Part shown: one piece after another, positions 37,415-46,661 of the stretch
Layout: the number at the start of each line of letters is the position of its first letter
Numbering within the stretch: position 1 is the first letter of the stretch
Assembly: GCF_001293125.1 (NCBI RefSeq)
Contig: NZ_CP009312.1
Span: forward strand, 740,512-804,511
Source: Lawsonella clevelandensis
GTDB lineage: Bacteria > Actinomycetota > Actinomycetes > Mycobacteriales > Mycobacteriaceae
Direction: 5' to 3'
Length of the DNA: 64,000 nucleotides
Notes under the pieces: generated by a model
Seen by the model: the letters and a program-made list of their open reading frames with translations, nothing else
Databases searched by the model: none
What the model was told of the DNA's origin: nothing
Program-made: the position numbers and the translations under genes

Positions 37415-38191
37415 CTATTTTTCAGACACTCCCGCATGCAGTGCGACCTGGTGCTGTGGACACCACCAGCTCACCGACACCCCAATAAACTGGCCCTTCT
37501 GCTCAGCCGTCATCCCATTGTCAACAAGCAGCAGTGCCATAGCGATTTGATCGAAAGAATAACCTTTATCAAACTGCCGGCACACCGACTTTGCCGCCGC
37601 CACTTCATCCGCCTGAGTCCCCTTAATCCCCACCGTCACAAGATAATTGTGGAACAACGGTGCCTTCTGCTCTTCGGACATCGACGCCAAAGCATCCCCC
37701 GCCTGGTTACTAGCACCCCCATGGTTATCCCGCCACGCCCGCACTCCCAACGCAAGCGCAGCCGTCACCACCGCCACCAGCAGCACCGTCAGCAGCGTCT
37801 TCCCCCACACCCGCCGCTGCTGCAGCTGCGCAAACGTCTTCATATCCACCGGCTGCTGCCACATCTCGTCCGGCCGCGTGTGCGCAATGGCTTCCTGCAG
37901 CTCCTGCACAAACTCCACATTGGTGCGCGTGGTGGCCGCCTCTACCCGGCCAACCTGCATCTGCTTCGGTAGATCCTGCGGCACGTTACGGAACGTGAAC
38001 ACCACCGTGCCAGGCTTCTCCTTACCTTCCTGTGGGGCACGCTGCCACGCCACACTCCGCAATGCGCCCACCGGAATCTCCACCGGCTGACCCTGGTTTT
38101 TGCGGGGGTCCTCATGCGTCAGGGTGACGGTGTTCGTGTGGCTATCGAAAGTAGCGCTGGCCTGCTTGCCATCCAGGTTGGAGATACTCAT
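37415..38191 (-). CDS. DUF4429-like / DUF732 membrane protein
   Basis: The 258-residue protein has an N-terminal beta-rich domain like DUF4429 (a PH-like fold), a membrane helix at about residues 130-150, and an outer C-terminal domain of the mycobacterial DUF732 type. The latter shows FHNYLVTVGI, AAKSVCRQFDKGYS and a closing SWWCPQH, with two cysteines likely in a disulfide. ATG 38191 is the best start. DUF732 proteins are exported and of unknown role in mycobacteria. The gene stands alone between a gene-free stretch and the cyclase. Confidence 0.75.
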   Translation of the reverse strand: MSISNLDGKQASATFDSHTNTVTLTHEDPRKNQGQPVEIPVGALRSVAWQRAPQEGKEKPGTVVFTFRNVPQDLPKQMQVGRVEAATTRTNVEFVQELQEAIAHTRPDEMWQQPVDMKTFAQLQQRRVWGKTLLTVLLVAVVTAALALGVRAWRDNHGGASNQAGDALASMSEEQKAPLFHNYLVTVGIKGTQADEVAAAKSVCRQFDKGYSFDQIAMALLLVDNGMTAEQKGQFIGVSVSWWCPQHQVALHAGVSEK

Positions 38192-38325
38192 AGGACTCAA
38201 CCTACCGGCAAAGCCAGATTAAAAACCACCATTAGGAAAACTCTGTTGGGCCAACGCCACCCCCGTTACTGTCGACACCAACACACCAACACACAAACAC
38301 ACCAACAAAACTTAGGAGAACCGCC

Positions 38326-39309
38326 ATGAGCACCATCACCACCGACGCCACCAACGCCACCACCACGACCATTAGCAACACGTACCCTAACGACAGCCCT
38401 ACGGCTGACCTCCACACTGCCGATAGCCACGCCGCCGGCACGCACGCCTACGACGACCGCAAAAACGACTCCCCCAACACCGCCCACCACAGCCTCTGGG
38501 CATTGGCAGCCACCCTCCGCCGCGACTACACGTGGGTAGATCTCACCCACACTTTCTTCCCCGGCCAACCCAAATTCCACCTCCTTCCCGACGAGGAACG
38601 AGAGACCGTCTTCACCGTCGCCGGCACCGGCTTCCACGTGGATCGCTACAGCCTCGTCGGCCAGTGGGGCACCCACGTGGACCCGCCCATCCACTTCGTC
38701 GAAGGCGCCCGCACCCTAGACAACATTCCCGTCAGCGAATCTATCCTCCCCCTGGCAGTGCTCGACCTACACAACGAAGCCGCCCAAAACCCTGACCTGC
38801 AGGTGAGCGTCGACCATATTCTGGAGTGGGAGAAACGCAACGGTCGCATTCCCCCCGAATCCTTCGTGGCGCTACGCACCGACTGGTCGCAGCGCTGGGA
38901 CAACAACACCCTGGAGAACTTCGACGCGGACGGCAAACGCCACTACCCCGGCTGGACCGTGGACGCCATCCGCTTCCTGCGCGAAGAGCGCGACGTGCTG
39001 GCCATCGGACACGAAACCACCGACACAGACTCCGGCCGCAGCATTGACGACGGCGACTTCGGCAGCGAACTGTGGTGGCTGCAGCAGGACCGCTGGCAGA
39101 TTGAACTGCTGGACAACCTGGCCGAGGTACCGGAGACGGGCGCGCTGATCGTCGCCACCTGGGCCAAGCCCAAGGACGGCACCGGCTTCCCCGCCCGCGT
39201 GTTTGCCGTCGTCCCCCGGACTACAGAACCAGTCCCCCGGACTAAAGAACCAGTCCCCCGGACTACAGAACCAGTCCCCCGGACTACAGAACCAGTCCCC
39301 CAGGGCTAA
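38326..39309 (+). CDS. Cyclase family protein (KynB-like)
   Basis: This is a putative metal-dependent hydrolase of the cyclase/arylformamidase family; the metal motif GTHVDPPIHF and a later GHETTDTDSG are present. The N-terminal 60 residues are Thr/His/Asp-rich and disordered. The C-terminus carries four tandem copies of a seven-residue unit (VPRTTEP), encoded by a 21-bp repeat, which the family lacks. AGGAGAACC precedes the ATG. The broken SDR gene follows 72 bases later, so the pair may once have acted on one substrate. The true substrate is unknown. Confidence 0.8.
   Translation: MSTITTDATNATTTTISNTYPNDSPTADLHTADSHAAGTHAYDDRKNDSPNTAHHSLWALAATLRRDYTWVDLTHTFFPGQPKFHLLPDEERETVFTVAGTGFHVDRYSLVGQWGTHVDPPIHFVEGARTLDNIPVSESILPLAVLDLHNEAAQNPDLQVSVDHILEWEKRNGRIPPESFVALRTDWSQRWDNNTLENFDADGKRHYPGWTVDAIRFLREERDVLAIGHETTDTDSGRSIDDGDFGSELWWLQQDRWQIELLDNLAEVPETGALIVATWAKPKDGTGFPARVFAVVPRTTEPVPRTKEPVPRTTEPVPRTTEPVPQG
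39211..39294 (+). repeat. Four tandem copies of a 21-bp coding unit
   Basis: Units begin at 39211, 39232, 39253 and 39274, differing at one base; a fifth partial unit follows. Because the unit is a multiple of three, copy changes lengthen or shorten the cyclase tail in frame. Confidence 0.95.
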
Positions 39310-39381
39310 AGAACAGCCCCAGGACTGACGAGCCTGCCCCCCCAGCATTAACATCCCACCCAGAGCACAGAAGGGCCCACC

Positions 39382-40112
39382 ATGGCCACCGCCCCGCGCA
39401 GGAACTCCTCAAAGAAGGAGCCAGCGTTGTCATCTGCGCCCGCAACGCCCAGGAAGTCGAAGACGCCATCCAGCGCCTCTCCGAATACGGTCAAGTTGAC
39501 GGCACCAGCGTGGACGTCCGCGACGCCGGCGAACTCGACCAGTTCATCGACTTTGCCGTGCAAAAACTGGGCGGCATCGACATCGTCGTCAACAATGCCG
39601 GCGGAGCCCACCCCGGCAGTGGCGAAACCCTAGACGACGACGCCCTACTGGCCGACTACAACACCAAGGTGCTCTCCTGGCAACGCATCATCCGCCGCAC
39701 CCTTCCCTACCTGCGACAGAGCGACCAGGCACGGATCATCACCATTGGGTCGGTCTACCAGCACAGCCCCGACTACCGGTTCTTCTCTACCAGTGTGCAC
39801 CGCGCCGCGGGGGCCAACCTCACCCAAGCCTGGGCGGCCGAGCTAGCCAAGGACAATATCCTGGTGAACTCCATCAACATTGGATGTATCCATACCCCCC
39901 AGTGGGACAACATCCACCAGAAGCGGAGCCCAGAGCTCAGCACCCAAGAATTCCTCGACCGCACCGCTGCCGAAGACATTCCGCTGGGCCGTTTTGGTAA
40001 ACCGGAGGAGCTCGCTGCCGCCGTGGCTTTCCTGGCGAGCGAGCGGGCCTCCTACATCACCGGGGCAATCCTCGATGTGGCCGGTGGCATGGGACTGCGA
40101 TTCGGCCCCTAG
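39382..40112 (+). pseudogene. Short-chain dehydrogenase/reductase, broken at 5' end
   Basis: From 39396 one frame reads AQELLKEGASVVICARN, then NNAGGAHPG, VNSINIGCIHTPQW and a C-terminal YITGAILDVAGGMG, all typical SDR features. The preceding ATG at 39382 (MATAP) is in another frame, and the cofactor motif TGxxxGIG and first beta strand are missing, as if about 80 bases were lost. The catalytic YxxxK is also not seen: the matching place reads STSVH. A GTG at 39510 could start a 200-residue fragment without a Rossmann loop. I regard it as inactive, or at best a non-enzymatic relic. Confidence 0.72.
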
Positions 40113-40294
40113 GGGCTGGTGTTGAGAGTCCGACACGCCCGTTGACCTGGCGTTGACCTAGCAATGCTAGGCAATGTGCTGACGACGATATAACAGCAGC
40201 GTGCAGCCCCCATTTCTGGTGACATAGTGGGGACACAGATAAACGCCTAGATAGCGTTTATGCAGGCCAGAGCGGCGCGAGGAAAATACGAAAA

Positions 40295-40333
40295 AGCCCT
40301 AGTGGAAAGCTTAAAAGCTTATACACTAGGGCT
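40295..40333 (-). terminator. Terminator of tRNA-Arg
   Basis: AGCCCTAGTG and CACTAGGGCT form a perfect 10-bp stem followed on the minus strand by TTTTTC. Confidence 0.85.
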
Positions 40334-40340
40334 CTAGCCG

Positions 40341-40413
40341 TGCGCTCGAAGGGATTCGAACCCCCAACCTTCTGATCCGTAGTCAGATGCTCTATCCGTT
40401 GAGCTACGAGCGC
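40341..40413 (-). tRNA. tRNA-Arg (anticodon ACG)
   Basis: Standard cloverleaf with acceptor GCGCTCG/CGAGCGC, anticodon loop CTACGGA and T-loop GGTTCGAATCC. A34 is the TadA substrate. CCA is not encoded. Confidence 0.95.
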
Positions 40414-40616
40414 CCACTGTTAAGTTCAGCAAAAAGAAGTATATGCGTTTTTGTGGCGGAAACAAAATTGTCCAACCTTTCCCACAAGCGAGCACTCTCT
40501 TTAGACTGGAATTCGCCCCCGTGACAATTGCATTTAACCTACCGGAACGTTACCCAGCTCACCTCTCGACGTCTCCCCTCCGGCACCACCCTCTCTACAC
40601 ATGTGAAGGAGAAGTC

Positions 40617-42380
40617 ATGTCAGAAGGCATGTCCCGTCGCACATTCCTCGGCTACAGCGCACTCGCTGCCGGAGCCCTCGCCACCTCGCACCTCAGCATC
40701 GCCAGCCCCACCGCCTGGGCAGCCCCCGCCACCCCACCCACGCGCCCCTACCTCAAAAACGTGCGCATCCAGGCCACCGCCCTCGAATTCATCACCATCC
40801 AGCGCAAAGTGGGCAAAACCTGGTCCCCCGCCATCGCCGGCACACCCTTCCCCCTGGTCACCCGCACCGACCTGGCCAAGCGCCGCAGTCTCCGCCCCAC
40901 CCACCCCCTGCTGGCCTTCGCACAAATCACCGACCTCCACGTCACCGACGCACAATCCCCCTCCCGCATGGAGTTCGCCCACGCCCGCATCCGCTCCGCC
41001 TACCGCCCCCACGAACCCCTCATCCCCTTCGGCATCAACGCCGCCGTCAAACGTATCAACCGCTACCCCTACGGACCCATCACCGGCCGCCACCTGGACT
41101 TTGTGGTGATGGGCGGTGACGCCACCGACAACCACGAAAAGGTCGAACTGGACTGGGTGATGCGGATGCTCAACGGCGGCTCCTTCATCGCCAACACCGG
41201 CAACCCCCACAAGTGGGAAGGAGTAGGGGCCACCGGCGACCCCTACTACTGGCAGCCCAGCAGCTCCGTCGCCGACATCTACAAGAACCGCGGCTTCCCC
41301 ACCATCCGCGACTTCTGGCACACCCTGCTCCGCACTCCCGTCCACTGCCCGGGTCTCACAGTGCCCTGGTACAGCGTCTACGGAAACCATGACAATTGCT
41401 TCATCGGGGCCTTCCCCGACAGCCCCATCGTGGACCAGTTCTACGTGGGCAACAAGAAACTCATGAACCTCGACCTCGACGACATACTCGGCAACACCTA
41501 CCCAGAGCTCGACAAGGACACCAACCCGCTGGTGGACATCATCACCGGTAAGAAGGAATTTCTCACCACCGTCACCCCCGACAAACGACGCACCCCCTTC
41601 AGCATCACCGACTTCGTCAACGAACACTTCAAACCCGAAAACCTGGGCCCCGGCCCCCGCGGCCACGGGTTTACCGGCACCAACACCCGCCCCTACTACC
41701 TGTTCGAAATGGTGCCCGGCGTGGCCGGTATCGTGCTAGACACCAACAAACCCGACGGCGGGCCGGACGGGTGGCTGGGTGGCCGACAAATGGCCTGGCT
41801 GGAGCAGCAGTTGAAGCGTCTCAACTCCCGCTACTTTGATGCCGATGGCACCCTCCACCGCACCGGTGTCAAAGACAAGCTGGTGTTTCTCTTCAGCCAC
41901 CACCCCTCCACCAACATCGACAGTCGTGGCAAAGCCACTCCGCGGGACGGTGAGGATTGTCTCTCCAGCCACAGCGCCACAGAGATCATCACCCTCCTGC
42001 AACGCTTCCCCAGCGTGGTGGCGTGGGTGAACGGACACACGCACGCCAGCTGCATCACCCCCCACAAGCACAGCAACCCGCTACGCAGCTTCTGGGAGAT
42101 CAATACGCCGAGTTTCGTGGACTGGCCCCACATGGGACGCATGATCGAGCTGGCCGATAACCATGACGGCACACTCTCCCTCTTCACCACCCTCTTCGAG
42201 CCAGACATTCCACACAACCCCGATGCGGCCACTAATGTGCAGGACCGGTTGGCCTCCCTCTACCGGGAGCTGGCACTGAACGACTTCGAGAATGACTGGA
42301 AGTCGCTGATTGGGACGGTGCGTGATGGCAATACCGAGCTGGTGTTGACCAACCCGCTGACCAACCTGCTGGGCCACTAG
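40617..42380 (+). CDS. Tat-exported metallophosphoesterase, PPA1498 type
   Basis: The 587-residue protein has a twin-arginine signal (SRRTFLGYSALAAGALA) and calcineurin-like motifs in order: TDLHVTD, GGDATDN, GNHDN, SHHPS and GHTHAS. These bind two metal ions. It fits the TIGR03767 family first noted in Cutibacterium. The large insert between the GGD and GNHD blocks is characteristic. Export in folded form suggests a cytoplasmically loaded metal centre and extracellular phosphoester cleavage. ATG 40617 follows GAAGGAGAA. Confidence 0.88.
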   Translation: MSEGMSRRTFLGYSALAAGALATSHLSIASPTAWAAPATPPTRPYLKNVRIQATALEFITIQRKVGKTWSPAIAGTPFPLVTRTDLAKRRSLRPTHPLLAFAQITDLHVTDAQSPSRMEFAHARIRSAYRPHEPLIPFGINAAVKRINRYPYGPITGRHLDFVVMGGDATDNHEKVELDWVMRMLNGGSFIANTGNPHKWEGVGATGDPYYWQPSSSVADIYKNRGFPTIRDFWHTLLRTPVHCPGLTVPWYSVYGNHDNCFIGAFPDSPIVDQFYVGNKKLMNLDLDDILGNTYPELDKDTNPLVDIITGKKEFLTTVTPDKRRTPFSITDFVNEHFKPENLGPGPRGHGFTGTNTRPYYLFEMVPGVAGIVLDTNKPDGGPDGWLGGRQMAWLEQQLKRLNSRYFDADGTLHRTGVKDKLVFLFSHHPSTNIDSRGKATPRDGEDCLSSHSATEIITLLQRFPSVVAWVNGHTHASCITPHKHSNPLRSFWEINTPSFVDWPHMGRMIELADNHDGTLSLFTTLFEPDIPHNPDAATNVQDRLASLYRELALNDFENDWKSLIGTVRDGNTELVLTNPLTNLLGH

Positions 42381-42455
42381 ACAGCCCGGCAGAGCAGCCC
42401 CGGCAGACTGCCTGCGCGGCGTGGACTGCCTGTGCCGCGTGAATAATGAGAAAAC

Positions 42456-42493
42456 GACGGACCCCCGACTGCTGATGCAATCGGGGGTCCGTC
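42456..42493. terminator. Hairpin between phosphoesterase and tRNA-Ser(GCT)
   Basis: GACGGACCCCCGA and TCGGGGGTCCGTC form a 13-bp perfect stem with a 12-base loop; usable from both directions. Confidence 0.85.
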
Positions 42494-42500
42494 ATAACTG

Positions 42501-42587
42501 CGGAGGCGAGAGGATTTGAACCTCCGGACCCCGCAAGGGGTCAACTCCTTAGCAGGGAGCCCCATTCGGCCGCTCTGGCACGCCTCC
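42501..42587 (-). tRNA. tRNA-Ser (anticodon GCT)
   Basis: Class II cloverleaf with acceptor GGAGGCG/CGCCTCC, anticodon loop CTGCTAA, long variable arm and GGTTCAAATCC T-arm. No CCA encoded. Confidence 0.95.
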
Positions 42588-42678
42588 AGGTGAAGTTATG
42601 TGAACCGTGGCGAACCACGTGAACACTGGCTGCAAGTTTATTAGGCCACGGGTGAAAAAAGCAACACAGCCTAGGCAT

Positions 42679-43638
42679 TTAGCCACGCACCCGGCACACC
42701 AACCGCTGCACAAGCATCATGACAAGGTAGAAGAGCCCCGCCATAACAGCAATCATGCCGCCCGCCGACAACTCAAAGAGCACACTCACCACCACACCCA
42801 GCAGCGCAATGCCCACACCCGCCAGCGGCGCCACCACAAACAGAGTCCGCCAGGACTTCACCAGAGGTGTCAATCCGGCAGCCGGAGCCGCCACCAACGC
42901 CACCGGCAGAATAGTTCCCACCGCGGGAATGAGCACCACAATGGTCGCCACAATAAGCATCAAAATAATGCCCTCGGCACGTGCCCCAGACAGCCCCGCC
43001 GCCCGGAACCCAGACCCATCAAAGGCATAAAACACCAGCTTGTTCCCCACCGCCAGCACCACCACAACCGCCACCAGGAGCACAACCGCAGCAGCCACCA
43101 CATCCGCCGGCCGCACACTCACAATGGAGCCGGTAAGGAAACTTTCGATGCGCAACGGCAGCGGCTGGAACCACTTCAGCAGGAAGTAGCCCAGCGCAAA
43201 ACCTAGGGTGAGCACAATTCCTGCGGCCGCCTGCGAGGATTGGCCGGGAATGCGCGCCAGCCGGTGCATAAGCCAGGCCATCGGTATACACATGAGGGCC
43301 GCCCCGGCGAAGAGGCACAAGGACAGCACCATATGGCGTTGCATAGTGGACAAACCGGCAGCCAGCGGCACCGCGCACACCACACCCAGTACAGCGCCGG
43401 GGAAAGTAGCGTGAGTGACGGACTCGGTAAAGAAAATGCGCTGGTGGAGGACGGCCAAGCAGCCTACCAGTCCACCAAGTGCCCCCACCAGGATGGCCTC
43501 CAGGAGGGGCAGGCGGAGAATCTGCCAGCCGGACACGCTGGCTACATCTACGGCAGCAGCGGAGATACTGGCGGTGACAGTAGACGTACTAACGGCAGCA
43601 GCGGAGCTGCCAGCGGCAGCAAGGGTAAGGAAACTCAT
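42679..43638 (-). CDS. Metal ABC transporter permease (second)
   Basis: The 319-residue integral membrane protein of the ABC-3 family has about eight helices. The helix pair GALGGLVGCLAVLHQRIFFTE is followed by the family SVTHATFPGAVLG segment, and GTILPVALVAAPAA comes later. It forms the channel together with the other permease. ATG 43638 overlaps the stop of the upstream permease (ATGA). The Ser/Ala-rich N-terminus (about 40 residues) is longer than usual. It is the last gene of the operon. Confidence 0.9.
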   Translation of the reverse strand: MSFLTLAAAGSSAAAVSTSTVTASISAAAVDVASVSGWQILRLPLLEAILVGALGGLVGCLAVLHQRIFFTESVTHATFPGAVLGVVCAVPLAAGLSTMQRHMVLSLCLFAGAALMCIPMAWLMHRLARIPGQSSQAAAGIVLTLGFALGYFLLKWFQPLPLRIESFLTGSIVSVRPADVVAAAVVLLVAVVVVLAVGNKLVFYAFDGSGFRAAGLSGARAEGIILMLIVATIVVLIPAVGTILPVALVAAPAAGLTPLVKSWRTLFVVAPLAGVGIALLGVVVSVLFELSAGGMIAVMAGLFYLVMMLVQRLVCRVRG

Positions 43639-44540
43639 GCCCCGGTACCCCGCTTCCGCATCACATAGCCCACCGGCAGCAACAGGGCATACAGTGCCAA
43701 CACCGACAAGGCGACAGCAGCCTGCGGGGAAATGGGGTGTGGGGAGTCCACCGTCATCAACCACATACCGAACCAACCGCCAACCACACCCACCAGAATG
43801 GCCACCGGTACCATAGTGGAAATGCGGTGCGTCACCAGGCGGGCAGCCGCCCCCGGCACCACCAGGTAGCCGATCACCAGCAGCACTCCCACCGCCGAAC
43901 TAGATGCCACCACCACCGCGGCAATAGCGGCATTGGCCAGGAAATCCACAGCCGTAGCACTCATACCGGAGGCCATGGCCCCGTCCCGGTCGAAGGCGCG
44001 GAACACTTGGGCACGCCACGACACCCCAATGGCTACCAGAGCGATGAGGCAAACGAGGATGGACTGCACCAAGCGGGCGTCGGAGACCTCCAGGAGGCGG
44101 CCGAACATGAGAGCCTCCAGCTGGCCAGACATGTCCCCTTTGTAGAGGGAGAGCACCACGCCGAAGCCGAAGAAGCTGGTGAGGACTATGGCGGTGCCGG
44201 CTTCGTTGATGCGGCGGGAACGCCCCAGCCAGGTGAGGGCGACCGCAACGATAACCGCCACTACGGCGGCACCCGGCACGATATTGTCGATACCCCAATA
44301 GAGGGCGCCCGCAACAATGCCAGGAAACACAGAGTGCACCATGGCTTCTGCGTTGAATTCCAGGCAGCGTAAGTTGACGATAACCCCCACCAGGCCAGCA
44401 GCAATGCCGAGGAACATCAGCATGATGAAGGGGCGGAACATATAGGGAGCGGAGGTGACGGCCGCTAGCCCCGGCACACCCTGCAGAGCGAGGCGGAGAT
44501 GTTCGAGGGCCGACATGACCGCCGCGACGACGCTATCCAT
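43635..44540 (-). CDS. Metal ABC transporter permease (first)
   Basis: The 301-residue ABC-3 permease has the diagnostic CLEFNAEAMVHSVFPGIVAG segment and the C-terminal SAVGVLLVIGYLVVPGAAA. ATG 44540 lies eight bases inside the end of the ATPase gene, so the two are translationally coupled. Two distinct permease genes with one ATPase and one binding protein is the layout of MntABCD/SitABCD manganese or iron importers. Confidence 0.9.
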   Translation of the reverse strand: MDSVVAAVMSALEHLRLALQGVPGLAAVTSAPYMFRPFIMLMFLGIAAGLVGVIVNLRCLEFNAEAMVHSVFPGIVAGALYWGIDNIVPGAAVVAVIVAVALTWLGRSRRINEAGTAIVLTSFFGFGVVLSLYKGDMSGQLEALMFGRLLEVSDARLVQSILVCLIALVAIGVSWRAQVFRAFDRDGAMASGMSATAVDFLANAAIAAVVVASSSAVGVLLVIGYLVVPGAAARLVTHRISTMVPVAILVGVVGGWFGMWLMTVDSPHPISPQAAVALSVLALYALLLPVGYVMRKRGTGA

Positions 44541-45351
44541 TGTTGTCCGGCTCCTGAGGGGTAGGAATGGTGGGGGTAGCAGCGTGGTACTCCTCCGGTA
44601 GGTGCCCGCCGTAGGCCTCCGCCACCAACTCGGGTACCAGCACCTCTTCCTTCGGGCCGAAGCCCACCTGCCGATTGGCCAGCAGCAGCACCTTCTCGCA
44701 GGTTTCCTTTGCCAGCACAATGTCGTGGGTGGAGACCACTACGGCCACCCCCTCCGCCTTCACGGAGTGGATGAGGTCCAGGAGTTTCACTCGGTTCGGC
44801 TCATCCAGCCCGTTGAACGGCTCATCCAGGAGGATGAGTTCCGGGCGAGCAACGATGGAGCGGGCCAGCAGGACACGCTGCTTTTGGCCGCCGGAGAGGC
44901 CCCCGAAGCGACGCCCGGCGCGTCCCAGCATGTCGACCCGTTCCAGCGCCTGGTCGACGCGGGTGCGGCGTTCTTTGGTGATACGCCCCAGCCAGCCGAC
45001 TTCACCGTAAAGACCCATTTCAACAACCTGCCGGACGGTGACGGGGAAGGTAGGGTCGAGGTCGGCCACCTGCGGCACGTAACCGATGGCGCCTTTGCGG
45101 ACTTTGCTGACGGGTCCACCAAGGACTTCCATGTCTCCGGTGACGGTGACGGTGCGGAGGATGCCGTAGAGGAGGGTGGTTTTGCCGGAACCATTGGGGC
45201 CGATGAGGGCTAGGGCTTCACCGGGGTAGAGGCTGCCGGTGACGCCGGTGAGCACGGGTGGGCCGCCATAGGAGAAGGCGGCGTCGCGAAATTCCAGTGC
45301 GGGGGCGGGGGGAACCGCGGTGGGGGACGAAGGGTAGGCGGCGGTGCTCAT
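44533..45351 (-). CDS. Metal ABC transporter ATP-binding protein
   Basis: The 272-residue ATPase has Walker A GPNGSGKTT, the Q-loop VPQVADLD, signature LSGGQKQRV, Walker B LILLDEP and the switch histidine in STHD. It powers the metal importer. Between the binding-protein gene and this gene is a 98-base gap with a GGGGTG/CACCCC hairpin (45378-45405) that might lower downstream expression. Confidence 0.93.
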   Translation of the reverse strand: MSTAAYPSSPTAVPPAPALEFRDAAFSYGGPPVLTGVTGSLYPGEALALIGPNGSGKTTLLYGILRTVTVTGDMEVLGGPVSKVRKGAIGYVPQVADLDPTFPVTVRQVVEMGLYGEVGWLGRITKERRTRVDQALERVDMLGRAGRRFGGLSGGQKQRVLLARSIVARPELILLDEPFNGLDEPNRVKLLDLIHSVKAEGVAVVVSTHDIVLAKETCEKVLLLANRQVGFGPKEEVLVPELVAEAYGGHLPEEYHAATPTIPTPQEPDNNG

Positions 45352-45449
45352 AGGGGTCCTTGTGGGTGATTAGCCTAGGGGTGGCAGAGAGCAGAGTGGC
45401 ACCCCAGCCCCTTACCGAGGCGTGGGACGTCACCAGCCGTACTCTGCAG

Positions 45450-46538
45450 TTACTTCAGCTCTTCCGGAAGAGCCGGAACAGTGCCGTCCCACTCCTCGGT
45501 GAGGGTGGTGACGTTGTGAACAATGGATTTAATGTAGGTCTCGCCGGCCGACCCGTCCGGGCCGAGGGAATCCCCATAGAGGGCATCGCCACCAATAACA
45601 GCCTTCACCCCAGCAGCCCGGGCGATAGCTTCAATGGACTTGGAGTTGTTGGAGTTCTCGGCGAAGAGCGCCACAGCACCCGACTTCTTCACCTCTTCCG
45701 CAGAGGCCTTAATGTGGGCAGCAGTGGCATCCGACTGGGCGTTGAAATCTGAGAGGGCCGCCCCAATGAACTTCACATCGTAGTCGCGGGAGAAGTAGCC
45801 GAATGCGTCATGGGAGGTGAACAGCACCCGCTGGCCAGCCGGCACCGAGTTCATCGCCTCCATCACCCACTTATCGAGGGCATCCAGATTCTTCTCGTAG
45901 CTGGCCACCATCGTGCCGAACTGCTGAGCGTTGGCCGGGTCTGCCTTCTTCAGAGCCTCGCCAATGTTGTGTACCTGCACCTTGGCGTTCTTAGGGGAGG
46001 TCCACACGTGCGGGTCGTACTCGAACTCGGCCTTCTCACCCGGTTCGGGGGCGAATGGCCAGGGGGCCACGTTCACCTTCTGGTCGCCGCGGTCCACCTT
46101 GTAAGGTTTACCCTTGTCATTCTGGGCGGCGGCGGACGGGTCCTTTACCTCATTGGCGGTGAGGATACCGGTCGTCACTACCATGGTGCCCTTGAAACCG
46201 GAGGCCTCCACCGCAGAGTCCAAGAAGTGCTCCAGATCCACCCCGTTCACCAGGAAGAGCTTCGCGTTGGAGAGCGCGTTCATCTCCTTCGGAGTCATCT
46301 CGTGGTCGTGGGCGGAGGCGTTGGGGGCCAGCAAGCAGGTGAGGTTGATGTCCTTGCTGCCGGAGGCGATCTGCTTCACATAGTCGCAGATTTGGGTGGT
46401 GGTAGCGACGACACCGATGCCATCACCAGCAGAAGAAGACGTGGAGGAATTGCAGCCCGAAAGAAGAGGGGCAGCGAGGAGCGCGGCGGCTGCGGCAGCA
46501 GCCAGGAAACGCTGAGAGCGGCGTGGAGCGTGCTTCAT
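45450..46538 (-). CDS. Metal-binding lipoprotein of ABC importer (cluster A-I)
   Basis: The lipoprotein signal ends in the lipobox LSGC (Cys29). The mature part is a ZnuA/TroA/MntA-like solute-binding fold with likely ligands in SAHDHEMTP, YDPHVWTSP, the FTSHDAFGY segment and the last acidic ligand in GGDALYGDSLG. There is no long His-rich loop as in many ZnuA proteins, which leans toward Mn or Fe rather than Zn. It leads the operon with the ATPase and two permeases. I see no clear DtxR, MntR or Zur box upstream. Confidence 0.92.
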   Translation of the reverse strand: MKHAPRRSQRFLAAAAAAALLAAPLLSGCNSSTSSSAGDGIGVVATTTQICDYVKQIASGSKDINLTCLLAPNASAHDHEMTPKEMNALSNAKLFLVNGVDLEHFLDSAVEASGFKGTMVVTTGILTANEVKDPSAAAQNDKGKPYKVDRGDQKVNVAPWPFAPEPGEKAEFEYDPHVWTSPKNAKVQVHNIGEALKKADPANAQQFGTMVASYEKNLDALDKWVMEAMNSVPAGQRVLFTSHDAFGYFSRDYDVKFIGAALSDFNAQSDATAAHIKASAEEVKKSGAVALFAENSNNSKSIEAIARAAGVKAVIGGDALYGDSLGPDGSAGETYIKSIVHNVTTLTEEWDGTVPALPEELK

Positions 46539-46661
46539 GAAAGACTCTTTCGTATGTGGTCCGCGGGCAGGGGAACAAGTTCTGCGGGGCGGGCAGAAAG
46601 TGCACTGTTAAGATACGCGCTCTGAACAACAGTCTACTCTCCACCCCACGTTCCCTCTACG

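Noticed and set aside
42679..46538. Calling the ABC importer zinc-specific (ZnuABC)
   Set aside because: The binding protein lacks the long His-rich loop and there are two permease genes, which fits Mn/Fe systems better; the metal remains open.
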